From positions 1 through 25,074 of the forward strand of contig JBGPML010000007.1 of assembly GCA_041486955.1 (NCBI GenBank): a stretch of DNA of 25,074 nucleotides, given 5' to 3'. Each line of letters begins with the position of its first letter. Position 1 is the first letter of the stretch. Both the position numbers and the translations under genes were made by a program. This DNA comes from JBGPML01 sp041486955. GTDB taxonomy: Bacteria > Patescibacteriota > UBA1384 > 2-12-FULL-50-11 > DASWYB01. Below, piece after piece: positions 1 through 7,693 of this stretch. Below the pieces are notes generated by a model. The model ran no database searches. It worked only from the letters and a program-made list of their open reading frames with translations, and had not been told where the DNA came from.

Positions 1-891
1 AATCGTGTCACTTTGATTTGAAGCGGCAACGGTAATCACCTCGGGGTAAGCTCCAGGATATTGAACTGCTCTGCCATCATTGCCAGCCGCGGCGACTTCA
101 ACGATTCCGGCTTGATGCGCCCGAATAATCGCATCATGAAAAGCAGTTACATCGGTTAAGGTGCCAAAACTCATGTTCACAATATCTATGTGATTCGCGA
201 CGGCCCAATCCAACCCCTTGATTATGTCAGAAATATAGCCTGAGCCGCTCGAGCTTAAGACCTTAATGGGGTAGAGATCAATTTGCGGTCCGACACCAAC
301 TACACCAACACTATTATTCAAAGCACCAAGAATGCCCGCGACATGGGTGCCATGACCATTATCGTCTTGAGCACTCCGAGTAGGTCGGATCGCATTATAA
401 CTGCCTTTAATATCGGCCGCTAAATCCGGGTGGGATAAATCGACACCGGTGTCTATAATGCCAACTTTGACGGAGAGTGCTTGTGTCCGATTCCAAACAT
501 TTGGTGCATGAACGCGGGCTACTCCCCATGGAGTTGTTTGAGTCGGGCTAGGTGTCGGTGTTCTCGATAGAGTTCGTCGTTCCGTCGTAACCAAAGCGTC
601 GTCTTCTATTCTTGTGATACCTGGAGCATGTCGCAGCCTCGATACTTCTTTGTCTGAAATATCGGCAGTATCAGCTGAGATAATATTAAGGTTGTCAGAG
701 GAACTGACCCCCGAATGCTTTAAAATAGTTTGCCTGGAATTAGCATCAAGATTGGCATTAAAGGTAATAATCTTTCGATTGGGATGATTAGGGTAATCAT
801 CTTCAGCTTTAACCACCGATACAATGATGACGGTCAAGAATAACGCCCAAGCGAACGTAGCTACTATTTTCGAGTGAGAAAGTATTTTCAT
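1..891 (-). CDS. Secreted subtilisin-like serine protease (S8 family), 3' part beyond left edge
   Basis: Reading the minus strand from ATG at 891 gives 297 open codons to the window edge. Seen: a basic start followed by a hydrophobic segment (about residues 9-28, ending VVKA) that fits a signal peptide or membrane anchor. Residues about 35-105 have the look of an inhibitor_I9-type propeptide. The subtilase core follows, with catalytic Asp147 in DTGVD, catalytic His180 in NGHGTHVAG, and the oxyanion Asn271 in AAGNDG. The catalytic Ser (GTS-A motif) should lie just past the edge, so activity cannot be confirmed. Family knowledge: such enzymes are exported and self-process by cutting off the propeptide. 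It lies 66 bases downstream of uvrB on the same strand but has its own promoter-like sequence. Natural substrate unknown; it may act on surface proteins or external peptides. Confidence 0.93.
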   Translation of the reverse strand, partial: MKILSHSKIVATFAWALFLTVIIVSVVKAEDDYPNHPNRKIITFNANLDANSRQTILKHSGVSSSDNLNIISADTADISDKEVSRLRHAPGITRIEDDALVTTERRTLSRTPTPSPTQTTPWGVARVHAPNVWNRTQALSVKVGIIDTGVDLSHPDLAADIKGSYNAIRPTRSAQDDNGHGTHVAGILGALNNSVGVVGVGPQIDLYPIKVLSSSGSGYISDIIKGLDWAVANHIDIVNMSFGTLTDVTAFHDAIIRAHQAGIVEVAAAGNDGRAVQYPGAYPEVITVAASNQSDTI

Positions 892-897
892 AGCTTC

Positions 898-926
898 ATC
901 ACTATCATAGTACAGTCTGCCGTCAA
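898..926 (-). promoter_or_regulatory. Possible promoter of the subtilase gene
   Basis: On the minus strand TTGACG (926-921) is followed after 17 bases by AGTGAT (903-898), which ends six bases before the ATG at 891. The -35 and the spacing are good, but the -10 matches only three of six consensus positions. A better -10 word, TATGAT at 909-904, overlaps the spacer but has no -35 at normal distance. Either would give a mRNA with little or no leader; there is no Shine-Dalgarno sequence. Confidence 0.35.
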
Positions 927-957
927 GAGGCGAACCGAGCAATAAAAATATTAAATA

Positions 958-2949
958 TTATTGTAGAACAGAAAAGACTTTTTCGCGCTGTAATTTACGT
1001 AATCCTTGTAGTTCATCACGCAGAAGCGCAGCTAATTCGAACTGCAAGTCTTTGGCCGCAGATTTCATTTCGCGCTCTTTTTGCTTGATCAGGCTGTCTA
1101 AATTTCCACGCGCCATTTCTTTTTCAACACTATCAAGCTTACTTCCCACTGAAACCTCACGATCTTCCACAATCGACGCGATTTCTCGCTGAATAGTTTG
1201 AGGGGTTATATTATGAGCTTCGTTATAAGCGAGCTGGATTTTACGTCGTCGCTCAGTTTCACCAATCGCTGACTTAAGAGAACGAGTCATCACATCGGCA
1301 TAAAGCAAAACTTCACCTTCGACGTTGCGAGCTGCTCGACCAATGGTTTGAATCAGCGATCGATCTGAGCGCAAAAACCCCTCTTTATCCGCGTCCAAAA
1401 TGGCCACTAATGATACTTCTGGTAAATCTAGTCCCTCTCGGAGTAAATTAACCCCTACGAGCACATCGAACAAACCGCGCCGTAAATCACGGAGAAGTTG
1501 GATTCGTTCCAAAGTTTCAACATCTGAATGTAAATACCGAACTTTGAGTCCCTGTTGTATGAAATATTCAGTTAAATCCTCCGCCATTTTCTTGGTTAAG
1601 GTGGTAACCAATGTTCGTTCTTCTTTATCGACTCGCTTTTTAATCTGTTCGTGAAGATGAGCAATTTGCCCTTCACTTGGATGAATGGTCAATTTTGGAT
1701 CAACCAAGCCGGTTGGTCGAATAATTTGCTCAACGATTTGGTCTGAATTTTCTGTTTCATAATCTGCCGGTGTGGCCGAAACATAAATAGTTTGGTTGAT
1801 ATACGATTTAAATTCATCAAACTGCAACGGTCGATTATCTTTCGCTGATGGTAAACGAAAGCCGAAATCAACTAAGGTATTTTTTCGTGCTCGATCGCCA
1901 GCATACATGCCGCGAATTTGGGGAATGGTGACGTGTGATTCGTCAACCACTAACAGAAAGTCTTTGGGAAAATAAGAAATAAGGGTGGATGGAGGATCAT
2001 TGGGTTTTCGACCATCGAGATGGCGAGAATAGTTCTCAATCCCGCTGCAATAGCCAACCTCACGCATCATTTCTAAATCGTATTTTGTTCGGCGTTCCAG
2101 CCGCTCAGCTTCTAAGAGTTTTCCCGCGGTTTTTAGCTCGGCAACTCGAGATTTAAGTTCGTATTCGATAGCATGAAACGCTCGTTCTTGATCAGGTGTA
2201 TCGAGCATAAAGTGTTTGGCTGGATAAATAATAATTTGCGGTAATGATTCTTGTTCTTTCATCGTAATAGGGTCAAGGATACGGATGTGCTCAACGACGT
2301 CCCCGAAGAGTTCAATCCGAAATACTAATTCTCGGTTCACAGGCATTATTTCTATGACGTCCCCCTTGCTCCGAAATGTGCCGCGACTGAGCTGCAAGTC
2401 GGACCGCGTAAATTGCAATTCGACTAACCGAGCTAAAATCGCTTCCCGTCCCATCGCTTCACCTTTATTAACGGTCAAAAGATAGCGACCGTACGCTTCT
2501 GGCCGACCGATACCGTAGATACATGATACTGAAGCCACGACAATTACGTCTCGACGAGTTAGCAATGCCTGAGTTGCCGAATGGCGTAAGCGATCGATTT
2601 CATCGTTAATCTGGGCCTCTTTCTCGATATACGTATCGGAATTTGGAACATAGGCTTCAGGTTGGTAATAGTCATAGTAAGAGACAAAATACTCCACAGC
2701 GTTCTTGGGAAAGAATTGGCGGAATTCCGTCGTGAGCTGAGCAGCTAATGTTTTGTTATGAGCGATGACCAGTGTAGGTTTTTGCACATTTTGAATAACA
2801 TGAGCAATTGAAAAAGTTTTTCCTGACCCAGTCACCCCTAAGAGAGTCTGGCCGTGCATACCTTGATTAACACCTTCCGTCAAAGCGGTGATAGCTTTAG
2901 GTTGATCGCCAGCTGGAGAGTATGGAGCTGAAATTTCGAACGGATTCAT
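958..2949 (-). CDS. uvrB: Excinuclease ABC subunit B (UvrB)
   Basis: 663 residues, normal for UvrB. It is the damage-verifying helicase of nucleotide excision repair: loaded by UvrA, it probes the strand with its beta-hairpin and recruits UvrC for incision. Seen: Walker A GVTGSGKT at 38-45; the beta-hairpin signature YYDYYQPEAYVP from residue 91, whose aromatic residues insert between DNA strands; Walker B DESH near 336; helicase motifs including the GRAARN box; and a C-terminal UVR (UvrC-binding) coiled-coil domain in about the last 45 residues. The start is supported by an extended -10 box (TGA TAAAAT) ending only six bases before the ATG, so the mRNA is probably leaderless. It is divergent from the membrane/AAA+ pair. 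uvrA and uvrC are not in the window. Confidence 0.98.
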   Translation of the reverse strand: MNPFEISAPYSPAGDQPKAITALTEGVNQGMHGQTLLGVTGSGKTFSIAHVIQNVQKPTLVIAHNKTLAAQLTTEFRQFFPKNAVEYFVSYYDYYQPEAYVPNSDTYIEKEAQINDEIDRLRHSATQALLTRRDVIVVASVSCIYGIGRPEAYGRYLLTVNKGEAMGREAILARLVELQFTRSDLQLSRGTFRSKGDVIEIMPVNRELVFRIELFGDVVEHIRILDPITMKEQESLPQIIIYPAKHFMLDTPDQERAFHAIEYELKSRVAELKTAGKLLEAERLERRTKYDLEMMREVGYCSGIENYSRHLDGRKPNDPPSTLISYFPKDFLLVVDESHVTIPQIRGMYAGDRARKNTLVDFGFRLPSAKDNRPLQFDEFKSYINQTIYVSATPADYETENSDQIVEQIIRPTGLVDPKLTIHPSEGQIAHLHEQIKKRVDKEERTLVTTLTKKMAEDLTEYFIQQGLKVRYLHSDVETLERIQLLRDLRRGLFDVLVGVNLLREGLDLPEVSLVAILDADKEGFLRSDRSLIQTIGRAARNVEGEVLLYADVMTRSLKSAIGETERRRKIQLAYNEAHNITPQTIQREIASIVEDREVSVGSKLDSVEKEMARGNLDSLIKQKEREMKSAAKDLQFELAALLRDELQGLRKLQREKVFSVLQ

Positions 2950-2955
2950 AGGGAT

Positions 2956-2964
2956 ATTTTATCA
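2956..2964 (-). promoter_or_regulatory. Extended -10 promoter of uvrB, predicting a leaderless mRNA
   Basis: On the minus strand TGA (2964-2962) directly precedes TAAAAT (2961-2956). Six bases separate it from the uvrB ATG (2949), so transcription should start at or next to the A of the ATG. No convincing -35 is seen 17 bases upstream, which is normal for extended -10 promoters. The same nonamer precedes infB. Confidence 0.6.
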
Positions 2965-3056
2965 TTAATTCGGGTATTTTGGTACGGATTTTCAGGGGTG
3001 GATGGGTATCTCGCCAATCTGTTTGACTCATGTTAGAGTGGTTAGTAAGGAGAGGC

Positions 3057-3434
3057 ATGACGTTGTTATTTATTCAATGGTTATTACTTGATGCCCCTGC
3101 TACCTATTTAAGGTATGGCAAAGAAGTCACACTGGCTCTGTATCAGTATTTTTCGATGTCACTTCTCGGTAGAACGTTATTCGATCCTTGGCGACACGAT
3201 GCGATCGCCATGGATCGTTTGCCAATACGTTATTGGTTTCAGGCGATTCTTTCCAACACGACTTCCCGGACTATCGGGTTTGTGATTCGATTTGTAACAA
3301 TTCTATCTGGTTTATCGGCAATTTTTATTTGGAATCTAGGTCTGTTCATTTTCTTGATCGCCTGGTACACATTACCAATCTTATTAATTATTTCAGTGTT
3401 ATACGGTTTTAAATTATTGGGAGCTTCAGGGTGA
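3057..3434 (+). CDS. Small multi-pass membrane protein paired with the Clp-like ATPase
   Basis: 125 residues from ATG 3057, chosen because AAGGAGAGG sits just before it. An in-frame ATG at 3030 would add nine residues but has no ribosome site. Seen: a hydrophobic N-terminus (about 1-18), a polar middle with the motif LLGRTLFDPWRHD (36-48), and two strongly hydrophobic segments (about 72-98 and 99-121). No enzymatic motif is recognisable. The gene overlaps the downstream AAA+ gene by four bases (GTGA), implying translational coupling and roughly equal production. Since the ATPase also begins with membrane segments, the two products likely form one membrane complex (inference). I recall small proteins with a similar Leu-Phe-x-Pro-Trp motif in other Patescibacteria, without an assigned function. 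Confidence 0.82.
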   Translation: MTLLFIQWLLLDAPATYLRYGKEVTLALYQYFSMSLLGRTLFDPWRHDAIAMDRLPIRYWFQAILSNTTSRTIGFVIRFVTILSGLSAIFIWNLGLFIFLIAWYTLPILLIISVLYGFKLLGASG

Positions 3435-5824
3435 ATCGACTCCTTGCCTTAGCTCAGCTTGACCTTTTTTTACGACGTACTCGGGTAGTACGTTGGGTTA
3501 TTCAATCAATTCTACTAATAGTTCTGATCCTCGGCTTGTTAGGCAGCTTTACCGGCAGTCAGGCGATTTACTTTGGTCTCTTTTTTATATTTTTGCCAGT
3601 CAGTCTCGTTCTTGATTTATTCAGGATGTTCTTACGCAATGAAGTTGATCGCGAAGAGCGAAGGCAATCTCATGAGGTAACCCACAACTCAATAACCTAC
3701 TCGACAGCCCTTCTTTTAGCTGAAAGTGGTGGGCAAGGTCAACGATTATGGGACCATTTGCTCAAACACGAGAGTACTCATTTTGTGATATTACGCTTTG
3801 GACTCACCCCAGCTAAGTTTACGCAGATGTTACCGGCTGCTCCCGAATATACCCTCTGGATTGATTCAGCCAGGAAGTTAGCTGAGTCTTATAAGCAGCC
3901 GTTACGCCCTGAGCATTTGTTCGAAGTTGTTCAAACAACACCCGAGTTAACACAAGTCTGGAATAGCTTAGGAATTGCCGAACGGACTCGGCAGGAGGTT
4001 TGGGGTTGGTCGTCACGCATAGAGGCGGAAACGAAAGCTCAAAATCGAGGATTCATTGATAGCTTGAAGAGAACTGGGGGCATAGGTCACGATTGGTCAA
4101 GTGGTTATACCCATGAGCTTGATGCCTACGCCGTCGACTTAACCGAACAAATTAAGCAAATCGGCCATCCGATCAGGATAGTCGGTCATCAAACCGAGCG
4201 AGAAAAAATCTTCGATTATTTAAATCGAGACAATCTACATAACGTTATTATTGTCGGAGAAGAGGGAATTGGGAAGCAACGCATGCTCTATGCCCTGGCG
4301 TCAGATTTTGTGACCGGTCATGTTCCAATGTCTCTCAAATACAAACATGTTTATATGCTGGATGTCGGTAAGCTGGTAAGTGCGCCAAATCAAAGCGAAC
4401 TTGAATTACGGCTTCGAACAATACTCGATGAGGCCGATACGGTCGGCAATATCGTTCTCTTTGTTCCTGATTTTCATCTTCTCGTCGGGGCTCAGGGCAA
4501 CAGTACGATTGGTGAGATTAATGCAGCGCCCGTGTTAAGTTCGTATTTACAATCTCCTTCTCTTCATTTAATTGCGACGATTACGCCTTCTCAGTACTAC
4601 TCGCTGGTTAAGCCGAACGCTGCCTTGGAACCATACCTAGCCGCAACCGAGATAAAAGAAATTCAACCGTCAGATGCGCTCCTTATTCTTGAAGATGAGT
4701 TGCCTCGCTTTGAATCAAAACAGAAACATATTGTTACCTATCAGGCTCTGTCTAAAATCATCGAACTAGCTGAACGTCATATTCATGACAAACCATACCC
4801 CGAAAAAGCCCTGAATTTACTTGAAGAAGTCGTAAGTGGCCTTCATTCGAGCGATCCTTTATTTATATTGGGCAACGATGTCGAACGCATCGTTTCAGAA
4901 AAATTGAAGTTGCCAATTGGTACGGTCAGTCGTGATGAGCGGGACGTGTTAAATAATTTGGAAACCCAAATTCAGACTCGAATCGTCGGCCAAAAAGAGG
5001 CGGTTGCCGCCGTTGCAAATGCCTTGCGTCGCGCAAGAGCGGGACTTCACTCGGGGAAACGTCCGATTGGGAGTTTTCTCTTTCTCGGTCCGACTGGAGT
5101 CGGGAAAACCGAAATGGCTAAGACTATTGCCGCCCTCTATTATAAAAATGAAAAAGCCTTTATCCGGATTGATATGTCCGAGTATCAAACTCCTGACTCA
5201 GTTGGAAAATTGATAGGCACGAAAGATGCAACAGGCCTTTTAACCACAGCCGTTACCGATCAACCATTTAGTGTCGTATTGCTTGATGAGGTAGAAAAAG
5301 CCGATCCGGCAATTCGTAACCTCTTTTTACAGATTCTTGATGATGGCGCTATTACGAATGGCTATGGCCAAAAAGTCGATTTCACGAATGCCATGATCAT
5401 CGCCACTTCTAATGCAGGAGCAAATTACATTCGTGAAGCCGTCAACAAAGGACCATTGCCACCGAATTTTAAACAAGATTTGCTTAATCAAATCCAGTCT
5501 GATGGTATTTTTAGCCCAGAGTGGCTCAACCGGTTTGATGCGGTTATTACTTTCTTGCCGTTAACCCAACCAGAAATACGTCAGGTCGCACAATTACTTG
5601 TCAACGAACTAACCGAACGGCTGGCGGGACATAATATTCATATTGCGTTGGATAATGATGTGTACGATACATTATTAGAGCGGGGTTATGATCCGGAATT
5701 TGGCGCACGACCGATGCGGCGAGCGGTTCAAGATACGATTGAAAACGCTTTAGCTAAAACCTTGCTGAACGACACAACTGAAGGTGTGAAAAATATCACA
5801 ATTACGAAAGCAATGCTTGTTTAA
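3431..5824 (+). CDS. Membrane-anchored Clp/HSP100-like AAA+ ATPase with degenerate first ATPase module
   Basis: 797 residues from GTG, with GGGAG eight bases upstream. Order seen: two membrane segments (about 21-39 and 45-66); a region resembling the Clp N-terminal domain (about 80-182); a first AAA+ module with an altered Walker A, GEEGIGKQ (276-283, last Thr replaced by Gln), and no Walker B acid pair (IVLFVPD, 341-347, where FIDE is usual). The ERR arginine-finger stretch of this module is replaced by EPY (400-402). A second module keeps Walker A GPTGVGKT (553-560), Walker B VLLDE (616-620), sensor Asn661, arginine finger Arg701 and sensor-2 GAR (758-760). Family knowledge: Clp ATPases thread proteins through a pore using GYVG and KYRG loops; neither is visible here. 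There is no ClpC-type coiled-coil M domain and no recognisable ClpP-docking loop. Database naming as ClpC would be misleading; it is probably a membrane remodelling ATPase with one active ring. Confidence 0.9.
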   Translation: MNRLLALAQLDLFLRRTRVVRWVIQSILLIVLILGLLGSFTGSQAIYFGLFFIFLPVSLVLDLFRMFLRNEVDREERRQSHEVTHNSITYSTALLLAESGGQGQRLWDHLLKHESTHFVILRFGLTPAKFTQMLPAAPEYTLWIDSARKLAESYKQPLRPEHLFEVVQTTPELTQVWNSLGIAERTRQEVWGWSSRIEAETKAQNRGFIDSLKRTGGIGHDWSSGYTHELDAYAVDLTEQIKQIGHPIRIVGHQTEREKIFDYLNRDNLHNVIIVGEEGIGKQRMLYALASDFVTGHVPMSLKYKHVYMLDVGKLVSAPNQSELELRLRTILDEADTVGNIVLFVPDFHLLVGAQGNSTIGEINAAPVLSSYLQSPSLHLIATITPSQYYSLVKPNAALEPYLAATEIKEIQPSDALLILEDELPRFESKQKHIVTYQALSKIIELAERHIHDKPYPEKALNLLEEVVSGLHSSDPLFILGNDVERIVSEKLKLPIGTVSRDERDVLNNLETQIQTRIVGQKEAVAAVANALRRARAGLHSGKRPIGSFLFLGPTGVGKTEMAKTIAALYYKNEKAFIRIDMSEYQTPDSVGKLIGTKDATGLLTTAVTDQPFSVVLLDEVEKADPAIRNLFLQILDDGAITNGYGQKVDFTNAMIIATSNAGANYIREAVNKGPLPPNFKQDLLNQIQSDGIFSPEWLNRFDAVITFLPLTQPEIRQVAQLLVNELTERLAGHNIHIALDNDVYDTLLERGYDPEFGARPMRRAVQDTIENALAKTLLNDTTEGVKNITITKAMLV

Positions 5825-5858
5825 CCTGAAACCACGATTCTCGTACCCTGTCTACCTC

Positions 5859-5887
5859 TTGACATCAGGTGTGAACCTGTGGAACAT
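5859..5887 (+). promoter_or_regulatory. Possible promoter of the 70-residue protein gene
   Basis: A perfect -35 word, TTGACA (5859-5864), lies in the gap after the Clp-like gene. At 17 bases the -10 would be GAACAT, at 18 bases AACATT; both are weak. The spacer contains a 5-bp inverted repeat, CAGGT-GTGA-ACCTG (5865-5879), which could be an operator. A separate promoter fits a gene with its own strong ribosome site and terminator. Confidence 0.35.
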
Positions 5888-5938
5888 TAAGGTTGTTATG
5901 GGTAATTCCCTAATTTATTAGAGAGGAGGTGAGTAGAC

Positions 5939-6151
5939 GTGGCGTATAGTGTTGAATCGAAAAAGAGTGGGAAAACCTACTATTTACACTCGAAAGAAGT
6001 AACGCTCCGTGGTGGTCGCAAACAGGTGATTTATTATTTTGCGACAGATGTTCGTGAAGGAGCTCTTGATGCCGTTCCATCAGGTTACCAGGTTATGGAA
6101 AACGCTCGTACTGGTCTCCCAATGTTACGACGTGCCAAACCCGCCGAATAG
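5939..6151 (+). CDS. Small conserved basic protein of unknown function
   Basis: 70 residues from GTG, with a very strong Shine-Dalgarno (AGGAGGTGA) about ten bases upstream. Seen: many Lys/Arg and Tyr residues in the first half (SGKTYYLHSKEVTLRGGRKQ, 10-29, then VIYYF), then the segment GALDAVPSGY and a C-terminus TGLPMLRR. There is no signal peptide or membrane segment, so it is cytoplasmic. The alternation of charged and aromatic residues suggests a small beta-sheet fold. I recall near-identical small proteins in many Patescibacteria genomes, without an assigned role. It stands alone: a gap of 114 bases upstream, and a terminator 45 bases downstream of the stop. The strong ribosome site and clean terminator suggest high expression; a nucleic-acid or ribosome-associated role is a guess. 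Confidence 0.85.
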   Translation: MAYSVESKKSGKTYYLHSKEVTLRGGRKQVIYYFATDVREGALDAVPSGYQVMENARTGLPMLRRAKPAE

Positions 6152-6195
6152 TAACCAATTGCTTGGGACCGCACTGGGGTATCTGCAATGCACAG

Positions 6196-6219
6196 AAAGG
6201 TGTAGACATACACCTTTTT
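6196..6219 (+). terminator. Rho-independent terminator after the 70-residue protein
   Basis: AAAGGTGTA (6196-6204), loop GACA, then TACACCTTT (6209-6217) running into five T (6215-6219): a perfect 9-bp stem. It lies inside the open frame that extends upstream from the sugar transferase, which argues against a start before 6297 for that gene. Confidence 0.85.
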
Positions 6220-6296
6220 GTGATATCGATGAATTTCTCGCGATTGTTTCTTTAAATTATCTCAAGAATCCGGTAGAATTTAGCTTAGATTATAAT

Positions 6297-7691
6297 ATGT
6301 ATAAGAGAAGTGACCTATTTTACACCGTTCTGCACATTCCATTTGATGTGTTAGCGATATTTTTAGCGTTCATTACCAGCTACTGGTTGCGTGGTAATGG
6401 CCTTGAAATTTACCGCTTGCCCTATATGGATTATTTGTGGTTGATCTACCGGATTATTCCGATATGGTTTCTCATCTTTGCGCTACAAGGGCTGTATACT
6501 AAGCGCTATCTCTTTGCTTCATTTCAAAATTTTACACGAATTGCTATTGCCGTTTTAGCCGGTTGGGCATCTTTTGTTGTCTTTTTGGTCTTCCTGCGGA
6601 CCGAACAAACGCTTGTTTTCCCACGTTTAATGCTTATTTACATCCTTGTGTTTAGCTTATTGTATGTTCTTATTGAACGTATTAGCTTACGCTTTTTGCA
6701 ATTTCTGATTCGGTCGGCTGGGATAGGTCGCAGCCGCGTCTTGCTTGTCGCACCGGACTCGGATACCGACGGGTTAGAATCAGCCTTAATATCGAATAAC
6801 GACCCCGCCCTTCGATTTATTAAGCGAGTCGAAGCGGTTGAGCCGACTGAGCTGGCTTCCCACTTTAAGAAATACGATATTGATGAGGTAATTATTGACG
6901 ACCATAGCTTGTCAGATAACCGGATACTTGAATATGTTATGTGTGCCCACGATAATGGAGTCGCCTGTCATTTGGTGCCAAATATGTTCGAAGTGCAAGC
7001 GTCCAATGTTCTGTTCGAAACTATCGCTGGAACGCCGATTATCACGTTTCGTCAGACTCCTTTAGATGGTTGGGGACGGATTGTAAAACGTATTATCGAT
7101 GTGATTTTCGGAACCCTGGGGCTTATTCTGGTGAGCCCAATTATTGTGGTCGTCGCCATTCTGATTTCAATTTTTGACACTGGGCCAATTTTCTTTGCTC
7201 ATGCCCGTATTGCTCGAGGTGGAAAAAAATTCCGCATTTATAAATTTCGTACGATGCGACAAAAGTATTCTGGGAAATCAAGTGTAGCCGTATTTCGAGC
7301 CATGGGTCGAGACGATCTCGTCGCTGAATTTGAACGTGATCAGAAAGTTAAGGACGACCCGCGTGTCTCCCCGATCGGAAAGTTCTTGCGTAAAACGAGT
7401 ATTGATGAGCTGCCTCAATTCTTAAACGTGGTACGGGGGGAATTAAGTTTAGTTGGACCACGACCGATTATTGAGGATGAATTAAAACGTTACGGCAAGT
7501 GGGGATCGTACCTCTTGTCGATCAAACCAGGATTGACCGGCTTATGGCAGGTGAGTGGGCGGAATGATACGAGTTATGATGAGCGTGTCCAACTCGATGC
7601 CCATTACGTTCAAAACTGGTCGCTTTGGCAAGATTTCATTATCATGTTCAAAACGGGCATTGTTCTTCTGTTCGGTAAAACGGGGTATTAA
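6297..7691 (+). CDS. Polyprenyl-phosphate sugar-1-phosphate transferase (WbaP/CpsE-like)
   Basis: 464 residues from ATG 6297. Role: moves a sugar-1-phosphate from a nucleotide sugar to the undecaprenyl-phosphate carrier, the first step of capsule, O-antigen or exopolysaccharide synthesis. Seen: four N-terminal membrane segments (about 9-31, 46-67, 82-100, 110-130), a soluble Rossmann-like region (about 145-250), a fifth hydrophobic segment (264-293), then the catalytic domain with GPIFF (296-300), KFRIYKFRTM (311-320), the catalytic Asp-Glu pair D370-E371 in SIDELPQ, LSLVGPRP (383-390) and KPGLTGLWQVSGR (410-422). The frame is open upstream to 6039, but that part overlaps another gene and its terminator. 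The start has no Shine-Dalgarno; TAGAAT (6274-6279) and TATAAT (6291-6296, touching the ATG) are possible -10 words. It is two bases from the next glycosyltransferase. Sugar specificity cannot be read. Confidence 0.93.
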   Translation: MYKRSDLFYTVLHIPFDVLAIFLAFITSYWLRGNGLEIYRLPYMDYLWLIYRIIPIWFLIFALQGLYTKRYLFASFQNFTRIAIAVLAGWASFVVFLVFLRTEQTLVFPRLMLIYILVFSLLYVLIERISLRFLQFLIRSAGIGRSRVLLVAPDSDTDGLESALISNNDPALRFIKRVEAVEPTELASHFKKYDIDEVIIDDHSLSDNRILEYVMCAHDNGVACHLVPNMFEVQASNVLFETIAGTPIITFRQTPLDGWGRIVKRIIDVIFGTLGLILVSPIIVVVAILISIFDTGPIFFAHARIARGGKKFRIYKFRTMRQKYSGKSSVAVFRAMGRDDLVAEFERDQKVKDDPRVSPIGKFLRKTSIDELPQFLNVVRGELSLVGPRPIIEDELKRYGKWGSYLLSIKPGLTGLWQVSGRNDTSYDERVQLDAHYVQNWSLWQDFIIMFKTGIVLLFGKTGY

Positions 7692-7693
7692 TT

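Noticed and set aside
941..960. AT-rich hairpin after uvrB as a terminator
   Set aside because: The AATATT repeats form only a weak A/T stem with a tiny loop.
3030..3056. ATG 3030 as start of the small membrane protein
   Set aside because: No ribosome site precedes it, whereas AAGGAGAGG stands just before ATG 3057.
3432..3434. TGA recoding as glycine, as in Gracilibacteria
   Set aside because: TGA ends the small membrane protein, the glycosyltransferase and obg at the expected lengths, and none interrupts a conserved gene.
6039..6296. Upstream extension of the sugar transferase frame by 86 codons
   Set aside because: It overlaps the 70-residue gene out of frame and contains a perfect terminator; the translation there lacks family similarity.
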